DNA from: a virus
Virus record (IMG/VR): IMGVR_UViG_3300039308_000034
Location: 16,752 to 80,751 of that record
Length of the DNA stretch: 64,000 bases
Reading direction: 5' to 3' (one strand)
Shown: positions 7,591 through 15,897 of the stretch, in pieces
Layout: each line of letters starts with the position of its first letter
Position numbering within the stretch: the first letter of the stretch is position 1
Program-made: the position numbers and the translations under genes
The notes under the pieces: model-generated
The model's input: only the letters and a program-made list of their open reading frames with translations
What the model was told of the DNA's origin: nothing
Databases searched by the model: none

Positions 7591-8744
7591 TAGACAGACC
7601 TGATCTGGATCGGCATGGTCAGTCCTACATAATCCTCCCCGCCAATGGGACGAATTACCGCCGGACTTGTGGATGTATTGCACTGCAGCACAATCTCTTT
7701 TGTGCTGATCGCCTTCAGGGTTTCGAGCAGATATTTTACGTTAAACGCAATATCCAAGTCATCTCCTGTAATTGTCGCTGGAATCTCTTCCCTACCACTG
7801 CCCACATCTTGAGCTTCAACCGATAGCACAATCGTCTGAGAAGGAACATTAAGGCTGAATTTCACAATGCTGTTTTTTTGGTCTGCCAGCACAGCTACGC
7901 GTTCCATCGCCCCAATCAGTTGACGACGATCGATATAAGCCTCTCGTCCGAATTGACGCGGGATTAGCTGGTTATAGTTTGGATACTGCCCTTCAAGCAG
8001 ACGCGTCGTCATGACCATGTTTTCTTCACGAAACTCAGCTAAGCCTTTACCCAGCTTAAAATCAAAGGTTTCTTTCGCTCCATTGCACAAAATTGCTTCC
8101 AGCAGTTTGACTGCCTTGCCTGGAATGGTTAACGACCCAACCTCTCGATCCGCTGGCTCCTCCTCAACAACTTTGAAGCAAGATAGGCGATGCCCGTCTG
8201 TCGAAGCCCATTCCAGACGATCGGCTTCGAGAGTGAAATGGATTCCGGTCAACACTTGTTTTGTTTCGTCATCGCTACAGGAATAAAGTGTATGGCGCAA
8301 TCCCGCCAACATCTCAACTTTGTTGAGGGTCATTGCTGCTTCTTGAGGCAACTCAAGCTCAGGGTATTCATCAGCTGGCATACCACGCACTTGATAGCGC
8401 CCAACTGTTGCAGTAATTGTTGCAACATCTGACTCATCAACCGAAATGGTAAGTACTCCTTCCGGCAAACGGGAAACAATATCTCCCAAAAGTTTGGCAG
8501 GAAGAGTAATTGACCCAGAGGACTGAACAACTGCACCCATACTGACGCAAATTCCAATCGATAAATCAAATCCAGTCAAGGAAATCTGCTGCTTATCTTG
8601 ATTGACCACTAAAAGCACGTTTGCTAATACTGGTTGAGAAGGGCGATTCGGAATTGCACGAGATACCAATGTTAGTTTTTCATTGAGTTCTTTCTGCTGA
8701 CAATTAAACAAAATTGCAGCATCAGTTTTGAGTAGTGTTGCCAT
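7590..8744 (-). CDS. dnaN: DNA polymerase III sliding clamp (beta subunit)
   Basis: A 384-residue DnaN, the usual family length. Features seen: FNCQQKELNEKLTLVSRAIPNRPSQPVLANVLL near the N-terminus, SGSITLPAKLLGDIVSRLP, the central RMP-like VRGMPADEYPELELP, and the C-terminal VGLTMPIQIR, equivalent to the family MPMR tail. It would form the ring that tethers a polymerase to DNA. A clamp carried by a phage or plasmid suggests it recruits the host replicase to its own forks. Its start overlaps the upstream HTH gene by 23 bases and its stop overlaps the sigma gene (TAATG), so clamp and sigma factor are co-translated. Confidence 0.93.
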   Translation of the reverse strand: MATLLKTDAAILFNCQQKELNEKLTLVSRAIPNRPSQPVLANVLLVVNQDKQQISLTGFDLSIGICVSMGAVVQSSGSITLPAKLLGDIVSRLPEGVLTISVDESDVATITATVGRYQVRGMPADEYPELELPQEAAMTLNKVEMLAGLRHTLYSCSDDETKQVLTGIHFTLEADRLEWASTDGHRLSCFKVVEEEPADREVGSLTIPGKAVKLLEAILCNGAKETFDFKLGKGLAEFREENMVMTTRLLEGQYPNYNQLIPRQFGREAYIDRRQLIGAMERVAVLADQKNSIVKFSLNVPSQTIVLSVEAQDVGSGREEIPATITGDDLDIAFNVKYLLETLKAISTKEIVLQCNTSTSPAVIRPIGGEDYVGLTMPIQIRSV

Positions 8745-8907
8745 TTCCTAAAAATCCTTTTTGCTTAATTCGATGGACGTGAGCATAGATTGTTCCGAGC
8801 GCATTGAAACGAATTACGGCAATTTCTTTGCGGGTTTTACCCAACTGGATCAATGCTAGGACTTCTTTTTCAGCCTTCGTCAGCCCTGCTGTTTTCAATT
8901 TTGCCAT
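8722..8907 (-). CDS. Small LuxR/sigma-4-type HTH protein, 61 aa
   Basis: Nearly the whole protein is one helix-turn-helix of the LuxR/GerE kind: LTKAEKEVLALIQLGKTRKEIA ... GTIYAHVHRIKQK matches the family pattern LTxxExEVLxLIxxGKxxKEIA...TVxxHVxxI. It has no receiver domain and could act as a stand-alone DNA-binding regulator. It overlaps both neighbours by 13-23 bases in the dnaN-sigma operon, so it may regulate that operon (inference). Confidence 0.7.
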   Translation of the reverse strand: MAKLKTAGLTKAEKEVLALIQLGKTRKEIAVIRFNALGTIYAHVHRIKQKGFLGNGNTTQN

Positions 8908-9155
8908 TCTCTACGAACCTGGATAAAACCAATAGTTGGATTAGCATAAGTCTTAAGCCAAACCTGATACTTTAAATAATCTCGATCATCAAACAGCTTT
9001 TTTAAATCTCCATCCTGTTCAGTTAGCGTTAATATCCGCTCCATTGAATGTGCTTCATATACTTCAATCGAGTGCCGAAACAACATCGCTTTTAATATTC
9101 GGGTAGGGCAGTCGAATTCTCCAACAATTTGAATAATTGGAAGGGATTCAGGCAT
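8895..9155 (-). CDS. Hypothetical protein, 86 aa
   Basis: Not recognised. A compact protein with an N-terminal strand (LPIIQIVGEFDCPTRIL), a central acidic helix (LTEQDGDLKKLFDDRDYL) and a basic end. It overlaps the HTH gene at its 3' end by 13 bases and abuts the preceding gene at 9155. Position inside the clamp/nucleotide operon is the only clue to function. Confidence 0.55.
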   Translation of the reverse strand: MPESLPIIQIVGEFDCPTRILKAMLFRHSIEVYEAHSMERILTLTEQDGDLKKLFDDRDYLKYQVWLKTYANPTIGFIQVRREWQN

Positions 9156-9487
9156 TAATCTAGTAAGCGATAGGGAGCGATCGAAAGCGTTTCACCACCA
9201 TTGACACCAGCTGAAGCAAAGAGCGTTAGGAAGCTCATGCCATCATCGTCCTCACTTGGCAAGCAAAGATGGAGGATTTGACCTGGAGCAGGGATGAAGG
9301 GCAAAGTAATAGTGGCGGAAGATTCTGCAATTCGTTTCAGGTGCTCGCGCTCGAATCGTTCATCTTCTGACAGATTGCCAGATAGGTAAGTGTTGAAATC
9401 AAATTGAGCAGGTAGCCACAGATCAACGTAAAACGTATAAATAGCAAAGCATACTGTCCTGGCAGGGCTAAGAGCGGTCTTGGACAT
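9155..9487 (-). CDS. Hypothetical protein, 110 aa
   Basis: Not recognised. The longer open frame starts at 9658, but the ATG at 9487 is preferred: AAGGAA lies about 10 bases upstream and the shorter version overlaps the thymidylate synthase gene by only 20 bases. The protein reads MSKTALSPARTVCFAIYTFYV ... GQILHLCLPSEDDDGMSFLTLFASAG. No membrane segment or motif is recognised. Confidence 0.55.
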   Translation of the reverse strand: MSKTALSPARTVCFAIYTFYVDLWLPAQFDFNTYLSGNLSEDERFEREHLKRIAESSATITLPFIPAPGQILHLCLPSEDDDGMSFLTLFASAGVNGGETLSIAPYRLLD

Positions 9488-10958
9488 AGGGTTTTCCTTG
9501 TTGAACTGCTTGATAAGCACGTTGCAGCTCCATTCCCAAGTAAGCTGCGTGATCAGGTTGAAGTCCTGGGGCATCTTGGATGATCGCCCGCACAATCTCC
9601 TGGGGTTTACCTCGATAGGATGCAACCGTTGAACCTTTCGGATAACTCCGCTCGACAAGCAGTTCCTCCCCGGAGACCTGAATCAGATAATCCCCACAAG
9701 GATCAAAATATCGTTTTGTTTCTGCGCGGATGAGCTGCTGGTAGTGAGTTTTTACAATGGCGTCTGCTGCTTCAAAGCTCTCATCGTAAAGATGGGCTGA
9801 TTCACTCAAAATAATGAGTGCTCCTAGCTTGAAGGTTTGTCCCGATCGCCTCGTTACCTCATCCCAAACATGTCTCTGAAGGGCTCGCAGCCCCATCGCA
9901 TTAGCGACCCAAGCTGAGAACATATCATTTGAGCGAAACACAGCGGTTAAGCTAAAAACGCCATCTAGAACGCGTACCCAAATGTGATTAAGGCAAGGCG
10001 GGTTTTTGGCATCAGGATCATGTTGAACGTCCCAAAGGCTCATTACTGCTCTGGCAGAATTTGGATCATCACAAAGCTTCTGAATTACCTGCTCAATCTG
10101 ATCTACTCCGAACTCCGACCGCAAACGCTGCCCATAGGTATATTTCACTCCGTCTGAACCTGTAGCATCTGCTAGAATTTGTGCTAGATAATCTCGGATA
10201 AAAGCACGATCAACGGGTAAGTAATTTGGCTCTGGGAAATCAAATCCATCCGGCTCATCCGTTACCACTGCCATCACATCAATCAATTCCTGCCACTGTC
10301 CATCATGTTGGTTCGGACGAACAACACCTGTTGTCCGAATCCGATGGAGGATTTTTACCCAAGCTTGAGCGATTGTCTCTCCTTCAATTCGATGTCCGTA
10401 TAGCTGTCCTGGCAGAATGTTAGAGGCAAGTTGCCGGACTGGGAACTTCAAGCGGCTACGACCCGTTTCTGGCTTTTCTGGAAACATACAAGCTAGTGCA
10501 TGAACCCGCTCGATCGCTGCTCCACGCTCGTCATGATAAAAACAAAGAATTGATTGCCGCAGCGTTTCTAGTGCCTCAGCAGTAATCTCAAAATCAATAA
10601 AGCCCTTGATTTCCGATCGAATCAGCCAGGTTGGATGTCCGGCATCATCTATGCCTGCCTCAAATCCATGTACAAAAAAATCATGGAAGCAGCGGCAACT
10701 ACCTGCATTGCTATCTTCTGTTGTTGCAGCTATCAAAACAACGTATTGAACTTGTGGATTAAGCAGCAGGTTTCGCACCAAAAACGAAATTCCGCGTGCT
10801 GCGCTATAAAGCTGCCCAATTACCGCATACTCATGGGATTCAAGGCGTTTAGCGATCGTTTCTGAGATCGTCCAACCCGTAACGACAACTGTATGCCCAC
10901 TACCATACAGAAGTTGACCGGGCTTATATTCTGCGAAATAAATTCCTGTTGTTTCCAT
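9468..10958 (-). CDS. Thymidylate synthase with N-terminal MtrA-like domain
   Basis: A 496-residue protein. The C-terminal half is ThyA-type: NPPCLNHIWVRV carries the catalytic Cys322, and FRSNDMFSAWVANAMGL matches the R-S-N-D nucleotide-binding motif. It would make dTMP from dUMP with methylene-tetrahydrofolate. The N-terminal 180 residues (HTVVVTGWTISETIAKRL ... GSCRCFHDFFVHGFEAGIDD) resemble the MtrA-like domain fused to thymidylate synthases in some archaea and cyanobacteria. The start at 10958 is chosen because AGGAGG lies upstream and the previous gene's TAG ends two bases before it. With the reductase at 12.1 kb it supplies DNA precursors. Confidence 0.85.
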   Translation of the reverse strand: METTGIYFAEYKPGQLLYGSGHTVVVTGWTISETIAKRLESHEYAVIGQLYSAARGISFLVRNLLLNPQVQYVVLIAATTEDSNAGSCRCFHDFFVHGFEAGIDDAGHPTWLIRSEIKGFIDFEITAEALETLRQSILCFYHDERGAAIERVHALACMFPEKPETGRSRLKFPVRQLASNILPGQLYGHRIEGETIAQAWVKILHRIRTTGVVRPNQHDGQWQELIDVMAVVTDEPDGFDFPEPNYLPVDRAFIRDYLAQILADATGSDGVKYTYGQRLRSEFGVDQIEQVIQKLCDDPNSARAVMSLWDVQHDPDAKNPPCLNHIWVRVLDGVFSLTAVFRSNDMFSAWVANAMGLRALQRHVWDEVTRRSGQTFKLGALIILSESAHLYDESFEAADAIVKTHYQQLIRAETKRYFDPCGDYLIQVSGEELLVERSYPKGSTVASYRGKPQEIVRAIIQDAPGLQPDHAAYLGMELQRAYQAVQQGKPYVQDRS

Positions 10959-10959
10959 G

Positions 10960-11301
10960 CTACGCCGCCTCCTGATGTTCCCAATGCTGGAAGTGGGGTT
11001 TCGGCGTGTACCACCAATCTTGTTCCTCTGATGTAAGCGCCATCCAATGAAGCGTAGTGACTGTTTCTGGCTTCTGATATCCACCCAGCAGTATTACCGA
11101 ATAACTGGGCGATTTAATACAGGCACGATCGGGTACAAACCTTTTACCGATTCGGTTCCAGCTTGGCATCTTGCAGCGAAACTGAATTGAGCAGTGAGGG
11201 TAGGGTAATTCTTCTCGATCGTACAACCGACAAACAGGACCCACTATCCGATACACAAACGTTTTGCCTGGCGACAGGACAGTATCGCCCTCATTCAGCA
11301 C
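10960..11301 (-). CDS. Hypothetical protein, 113 aa
   Basis: Not recognised. GTG 11301 is taken as start: GGAGG lies 8-9 bases upstream and it overlaps the NrdR-like gene by 11 bases, whereas the longer frame from 11379 would overlap by 89. Residues [21 protein letters not shown] look like a small beta-barrel. [16 protein letters not shown] is basic and [13 protein letters not shown] lies near the end. Its place between thymidylate synthase and the NrdR-like gene suggests a link to nucleotide supply, without evidence from the protein itself. Confidence 0.5.
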   Translation of the reverse strand: MLNEGDTVLSPGKTFVYRIVGPVCRLYDREELPYPHCSIQFRCKMPSWNRIGKRFVPDRACIKSPSYSVILLGGYQKPETVTTLHWMALTSEEQDWWYTPKPHFQHWEHQEAA

Positions 11302-11773
11302 CTTGAATTTCCTCCAGAAGAGTTGCCATTTTTGCCGCTTCTGTGGACAGTTCTCGATATTTTTCAGCCAATCGGACAATTATGGTTTGAGACGAGATTA
11401 ACTTCTCTAAAAAATCGCTTTTAACCTCATAAGTTGTGTATCGTTCCCCGCAAGCAAGACATTCGCGCCGTCGCCTCGTTGCTCCCCGCTGATCATGATT
11501 CCGCGATTCCAAAACTCGCGAGTCACGCCGTCCACATACCGGGCATTGAGTTCCGACTCGACTTTTCACAAGCTCTTGTGCCTGGCGACACAACTCCTGA
11601 ATTTCAGGATCAACCAGACTAGGGCGAATTGATCGCAGCATGTTAATTGCTGCCTCACGGCTCGAATTCCAGGTCTCCCAAAACTTCAGTTCTTCATCCG
11701 AATCCCCCAAAATGTCGGCGAGCCGAATCGACTGGTAATAGGGTTTTAGTTTTGTTTCTATTTGTGCGACCAT
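11291..11773 (-). CDS. NrdR-like zinc-ribbon protein lacking the ATP-cone
   Basis: A 160-residue protein. Residues 76-115 match the NrdR zinc ribbon: [15 protein letters not shown], then [17 protein letters not shown], with metal ligands Cys77, Cys80, Cys105 and Cys108. NrdR normally has this ribbon at its N-terminus followed by an ATP-cone that senses dATP/ATP. Here 75 unrelated residues come first and only about 45 helical residues follow, so the ATP-cone is missing. It sits just downstream of the element's own ribonucleotide reductase, the usual NrdR target. It probably still binds DNA but cannot sense nucleotides in the known way (inference). The ATG at 11773 follows CAGGAG. Confidence 0.75.
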   Translation of the reverse strand: MVAQIETKLKPYYQSIRLADILGDSDEELKFWETWNSSREAAINMLRSIRPSLVDPEIQELCRQAQELVKSRVGTQCPVCGRRDSRVLESRNHDQRGATRRRRECLACGERYTTYEVKSDFLEKLISSQTIIVRLAEKYRELSTEAAKMATLLEEIQGAE

Positions 11774-11820
11774 ACAACTCCTGTGGACGGGCTAGAAAGA
11801 TTTGACGCTCGATCGAAACG

Positions 11821-11897
11821 AGTTCGGATGGTACTTAAAAAAGTGTTTAAGTCTTGGTGTGCAGAGGTTATACACTTTTTAATTTACTGTCCGAACC
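11821..11897. repeat. 28-bp repeat family, inverted pair A
   Basis: Two arms (11821-11850 and 11868-11897) are inverted copies, 23 of 30 positions matching, of the GGTTCGGAYGGT ... AAAAGTGTTT repeat also found near 37.97, 38.9, 48.1, 49.4 and 49.95 kb. The spacer is 17 bases. On the minus strand the pair follows the 52-aa ORF and precedes the NrdR-like gene. It can form a long hairpin without a proper U-tract. Confidence 0.75.
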
Positions 11898-12042
11898 AAT
11901 CGCCCAAGCTCCAGCGAGCTACTGTGCGACCCCTCTCTTTGAAAGTAAATCGCTGCACATTCGCAATAAATCTGCTTCTGAGCATAAATAACTTGTTCTT
12001 CAAGAAAATAGAATTCAACCAATCAGTTTGTGCTTGTGGCAT
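11884..12042 (-). CDS. Small basic protein, 52 aa
   Basis: A short open frame in the gap between the reductase and NrdR-like genes. It reads MPQAQTDWLNSIFLKNK ... RFTFKERGRTVARWSLGDWFGQ. It is basic, with a hydrophobic patch at residues 9-20. AAGGA lies four bases before the ATG at 12042. The last codons and stop (TGGTTCGGACAGTAA) are formed by the right arm of repeat pair A. Not recognised. Real-gene status is moderate, resting on the ribosome site and operon position. Confidence 0.4.
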   Translation of the reverse strand: MPQAQTDWLNSIFLKNKLFMLRSRFIANVQRFTFKERGRTVARWSLGDWFGQ

Positions 12043-12070
12043 GATGTCCTTGAAAGAAATTCAAGTAGGC

Positions 12071-12094
12071 AGGGCGGAAAGCCGCCCTATTTTT
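12071..12094 (+). terminator. Rho-independent terminator-like hairpin
   Basis: AGGGCGG-AAAG-CCGCCCT followed by ATTTTT on the + strand. It sits just past the 3' end of the minus-strand reductase gene, so it would stop opposing + transcription. On the minus strand it has no U-tract. Confidence 0.6.
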
Positions 12095-12100
12095 CTGAGC

Positions 12101-14545
12101 TTATCGCTCCGACAAAAGACATTTATCGCTGTCACATCCAGCAGGACCCGCTTCGCTAATTTCCCCTTGGTCGTATCGGCTTAAGGCTACATAAAAGTCA
12201 TCAATCTTTTGCCGCTGCAACACCTCTTTCAAGAGCTGATCGTACTTTGCTTGATCAATCGGCTCGAATGGCAGACGTGGAAACGATTGATGGTCGTCAA
12301 ACCGAGCCAGTAGGGTAGCAGAGATATAGCCCTCATCATTTTGAATTGCTTCGTAAATTCGCCGGGCAACTGCCTCAATTTCTGGTTCACGGAGTTCGAT
12401 CGTTGCGGAAGTATTGTGTGCTGTATAGTGCTGTTGCACTTGCATATAGAAATCCAGCTGTGCCAGAGCCGAGAACTTGGAGATATCAATCTGGTCAGCT
12501 CCTGGCAGGTTTGCCCAACTCACTTCTACCGGAATTTCAACTAGCCATTCAGTGCAACGTGGTGAGAACGGATCGTTCAGTAAATTTCCCTGCTCATCCG
12601 TATCTGATTGAGCTGGAACTACGTTGTACCCATAGTCCAGACAAGCCAGTGCTACTGGGTCATTTTTAGCAAAGGTGATTCGACGAATGCAGCGTTGCGC
12701 CTTGGGTGGGTGCCACCCTGGACTAGCACCTGTAAGAAGAGATTTTGTGCCGGAAGGTTGTACTGTTGTACAGCGATTAGGACATTTCAGCCCATGCTTG
12801 TCGCAATATTTCCAAACCTCACGGTGAACAATCGATTGCCAGAAATTGAGAAAACTGGACTCTAAGAACGAAAAAATAGATGCAGTATTGCTTAGATCAA
12901 CAGCATTCTCACCTGCAAACAGTGCAAGGAGTTCTGTAAGATTTGGATTTGCATCGCAGCTATGCCATTCGATGGGTCGTCCGGCTTCCCACCAGCGGAG
13001 CCAGTCAACACCAAAGGCGTTAACGAAGAAATCAAATAGCCCAGTAAACGAGACACCGACAATTGGATCAAGCGATCGGGCTTCCTGGTATCGATCTTCA
13101 GTAAATTGATGATGCAATAGCCCCGCGACGAAAAGAGCACCTGCTGTAAACGCATCATTCTGTTCCACAAGGTTCAGTGGATCAATTCGGTTGAGATGCA
13201 CCTCGGAAAGATTGCAGTGGAAATTCGATGAAATAATTTCACCACAGGGATTTAGGGCATAGCGGATGATTCGATGATGCAACTCAGCTGCATCCATTTC
13301 TCTTCCATATTTCTGGAAAAATAGCTCCTGTAGATGTTCCTGCGCTAAGGATTGATCCTCGTCATAATTTTCTAGAAACAGCTTTTTTTCGTAAGTTGTG
13401 CAGATCAGATCGCTGTTTGACCTGGCGACCGCCTCCCCTGCCCACTGAATTGCCCCTTCACCCGATTCATACTGAAGGTGTACTGCCTCCCAACATTCCT
13501 CTAAGGTTGGCTTACGGTGATAAACGCGAGTGTGATTTGCCATTCGCAGCGCGTCGCGTTTAGGGTCAATTTGCCAGTTTCCAGCTTCATCCTGACTCCA
13601 GAGGTTGAGCTTTAGCTGCGGATAGTCCGCGTCAAACTGACGAATTCCAGCACTTCTCCTGACGTTTCCTGCCACAACACATCGCGAGGCTTCATCAATC
13701 AACAGACAGCATTCTTCTGGGGTAAGCTGCCGCTCGATCGCCCCATTCAACAGGTGAGCCACTCTAGGAAATAGCTCTGGTAGCTTGCATGGATTTGCTA
13801 CCCCCCCAAATCCATGCAAGCGTTCTCCCTGAGGCCGCACATAATTGAGTTCCACTTGAACATGAAGCACTGACCCTATTGGGATATGCAATCCCTGCGG
13901 CATATCAAGCAGTCCAGGCTTTACAAACTCAGGCACAAAAATTGCAGAAGCTAGATGCAGCAGTGATTCATATGCCTGCACCCATCCTTGGCGGCTATCG
14001 CCCACCTTAATGACAAACGACCAATAGTTTTGCGCGGACCAATCCTCAATTGTCGAAACCTCCCGCTTTGCCGAAATTCCTCCTGGTTGACCCAAAATGG
14101 AAACTTGCAATCGGTTCCGAATTACAGGCAGTTGGGAAATGCAGCGACTTTCTAGCACTGCTCCTGTGCCACAGCCCATCATTGCCAATTCCATAAGTAA
14201 CCCAAAACTGCGCCAGTCTACTACCTCAGTCCCTGTGCAGTTATAAGCTCCTGAAAAATTTTCAGGCTTTTCTAGCCAGGGAGTTCCCCCAACCCAGAGC
14301 CAGCGACCTGATGGCAAGGCTTTGAGGGAGCGCTGCATCTGATTTAGTAAATGGAATTCTCCAGTTGAGAATTTTCCTAACTGGATGGCTCCAGCAAGCG
14401 TTCGATCGCATACTTCATTCCAGGATTCTCGCTGCTTTGCTGCTGTATTCCATCGGCTATAGGTTCGAGAAAACACAGGGTTGGCAGTTGGCGCAAAAAA
14501 ATCGGATTTGACTTGGGATAGCATGGCTAACTTACTAAAGGACAA
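12101..14545 (-). CDS. nrdJ: Adenosylcobalamin-dependent (class II) ribonucleotide reductase
   Basis: An 814-residue monomeric class II reductase like the Lactobacillus triphosphate enzyme. Seen: NCTGTEV (first redox Cys), the MMGCGTGAV loop, NPCGEI with the radical Cys and Glu, QPSGTKSLLTGASPGWHPP with RCIRRI, and the C-terminal Cys pair GCDSDKC. It reduces ribonucleotides with B12, so it needs no oxygen and no beta subunit. The start is uncertain: TTG 14545 lies two bases after the upstream stop, and ATG 14524 is also possible. Neither has a strong ribosome site. It is the largest gene of the nucleotide-metabolism operon and is complete. Confidence 0.93.
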   Translation of the reverse strand: MSFSKLAMLSQVKSDFFAPTANPVFSRTYSRWNTAAKQRESWNEVCDRTLAGAIQLGKFSTGEFHLLNQMQRSLKALPSGRWLWVGGTPWLEKPENFSGAYNCTGTEVVDWRSFGLLMELAMMGCGTGAVLESRCISQLPVIRNRLQVSILGQPGGISAKREVSTIEDWSAQNYWSFVIKVGDSRQGWVQAYESLLHLASAIFVPEFVKPGLLDMPQGLHIPIGSVLHVQVELNYVRPQGERLHGFGGVANPCKLPELFPRVAHLLNGAIERQLTPEECCLLIDEASRCVVAGNVRRSAGIRQFDADYPQLKLNLWSQDEAGNWQIDPKRDALRMANHTRVYHRKPTLEECWEAVHLQYESGEGAIQWAGEAVARSNSDLICTTYEKKLFLENYDEDQSLAQEHLQELFFQKYGREMDAAELHHRIIRYALNPCGEIISSNFHCNLSEVHLNRIDPLNLVEQNDAFTAGALFVAGLLHHQFTEDRYQEARSLDPIVGVSFTGLFDFFVNAFGVDWLRWWEAGRPIEWHSCDANPNLTELLALFAGENAVDLSNTASIFSFLESSFLNFWQSIVHREVWKYCDKHGLKCPNRCTTVQPSGTKSLLTGASPGWHPPKAQRCIRRITFAKNDPVALACLDYGYNVVPAQSDTDEQGNLLNDPFSPRCTEWLVEIPVEVSWANLPGADQIDISKFSALAQLDFYMQVQQHYTAHNTSATIELREPEIEAVARRIYEAIQNDEGYISATLLARFDDHQSFPRLPFEPIDQAKYDQLLKEVLQRQKIDDFYVALSRYDQGEISEAGPAGCDSDKCLLSER

Positions 14546-14547
14546 AC

Positions 14548-15069
14548 TTAATCACGCTCGCGCGGCATCTGTACTGGAGAAAACACATCACAGCCGTCCT
14601 TCCCGTGACTGACTACCTTTAAGATGCGTTCTGGCTCAATCACATAAATCCGCTCAACATGAGCAACTGAATAAAACCGTTCTGCAATCTGCTGAATATC
14701 TCTAGCTCCATTCGGTTCGTCAAAATCGGTTTCACTTTGGGCAAACAGAACTACCACAGGAACCCTATCCTTCTCTTGAAAAACCTGAATGGTGCAAAAC
14801 TCTTTAAGAAACGTTCGAGTTGAAGTGCTTAACTGGTCAATTGCATACCCAACCCAAAAATCAGATAGGTCAGCTGCATCTAGATAAGGGTCAGATTGCC
14901 ACTCGATCGCTGCTTCAAGGTCTTGGGCTTCAATCTTCTGCAAGTCAGCATCAGATGGCTCTTGCCAATCCGATTGCTTGACTGGTGACCAGGCATATTG
15001 AACAAACTGCACTGCCAACAACGCCGACAGCCACACTCCTTTCAGGCTGAAGGCAATTTTTATGAGCAT
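14548..15069 (-). CDS. Hypothetical protein with N-terminal membrane helix
   Basis: 173 residues. Residues about 3-26 (IKIAFSLKGVWLSALLAVQFVQYAW) form a single hydrophobic helix, a membrane anchor or uncleaved signal. The rest is acidic and soluble (DLSDFWVGYAIDQL, RVPVVVLFAQSETDFDEPNGARD). No family is recognised. It is the first gene of the minus operon, two bases before the reductase start, and is transcribed from the 15.1-kb divergent promoter region. Confidence 0.55.
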   Translation of the reverse strand: MLIKIAFSLKGVWLSALLAVQFVQYAWSPVKQSDWQEPSDADLQKIEAQDLEAAIEWQSDPYLDAADLSDFWVGYAIDQLSTSTRTFLKEFCTIQVFQEKDRVPVVVLFAQSETDFDEPNGARDIQQIAERFYSVAHVERIYVIEPERILKVVSHGKDGCDVFSPVQMPRERD

Positions 15070-15167
15070 TGATCAAGCCTCGTTGCGACTTAAGATAATA
15101 TACAGCGTTTTTTACCTTAAGGTGTTAATAGCTTAATATAAAATTAGCCGAGAAAAAGAGGAAGCGT
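15070..15167. promoter_or_regulatory. Divergent promoter region with shared operator-like word
   Basis: The + strand has TAAGATAA at 15091, 77 bases before the GTG at 15168. The minus strand has GGCTAATTT from 15149, 80 bases before the ATG at 15069. Between them, TTTTACCTTAAGG (15110-15122) recurs at 40685-40697 in another promoter region. CTTAAG also occurs at 15089. These look like two promoters sharing an operator (inference). Confidence 0.5.
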
Positions 15168-15749
15168 GTGACGAAACCAATCAAGTTGGAAAGCGACGAG
15201 GTGGCGAAGCTCAAGCTGAAGATCAGCCATCTAGAAGGGCAGATTGCGGAATTAAAGGTAAACGCTGGAATTACTGAGCCCAGAATTAAAAAACTTAAAT
15301 TACAGCGCGACGATAAAGGAAACGATCGGATTGCCATTACTTACCAGTCCCTAACGCCTGATGGTGACTGGGACAATAGCTCTATCTCTCGTAAAGCCGC
15401 TGCTCGCCCCCAGTTTTATCATGCCCTTGAAGACCTGGCTCCTTACGTCTGTCTCATTTGTGAGCTGGACCCGGACTACAAAGAGGAAATGAGCATTATT
15501 GGGGTCAGCTTCTCGTATTCCGACGAAGATGTACCAGTCATGGGCGCAACAATTACGGCTCAGAAGAAGTTGGAGACAGCAACCTCACCGCTCATCCTTA
15601 ACACACCCCACAAGTCAGCCCAGCCATACGGTGGGGGTGAGGATGACTCCAATTGCTTTGACGAGAAAACTGTTCAGGCACTCAATCGAGTGAGTGAAGA
15701 ATGTCAGCGATATTTGCGCGGCGAACGTGCCCAGCTGTCGTTTCTGTAA
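15168..15749 (+). CDS. Phage-type hypothetical protein with coiled-coil N-terminus
   Basis: 193 residues. The N-terminus (EVAKLKLKISHLEGQIAELKV) is a predicted coiled coil. The centre (IIGVSFSYSDEDVPVMGATITAQKKL) followed by SPLILNTPHK resembles conserved phage proteins of unknown role that sit among DNA-metabolism genes. GTG 15168 has GAGGAA 5-10 bases upstream. It is divergent from the nucleotide operon and transcribed towards the tail hub genes. Confidence 0.6.
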   Translation: MTKPIKLESDEVAKLKLKISHLEGQIAELKVNAGITEPRIKKLKLQRDDKGNDRIAITYQSLTPDGDWDNSSISRKAAARPQFYHALEDLAPYVCLICELDPDYKEEMSIIGVSFSYSDEDVPVMGATITAQKKLETATSPLILNTPHKSAQPYGGGEDDSNCFDEKTVQALNRVSEECQRYLRGERAQLSFL

Positions 15750-15897
15750 GGAAATCCTCAAGCATCAATGGGGGATTGATACAGAAAGCTGTTTGACATA
15801 AATCTGTTAGGGTCTAACTCGCTTGTCTCTCAAGCTGAAGGAAAAATGATAGACAAAGTTGATTGTTATCTCTAGCGCACTCAATCCCCTAATTCGT

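Noticed and set aside
11762-12184. 140-aa + strand protein
   Set aside because: It runs over the repeat pair, a terminator and the end of the reductase gene, and has no ribosome site. Judged a shadow frame.
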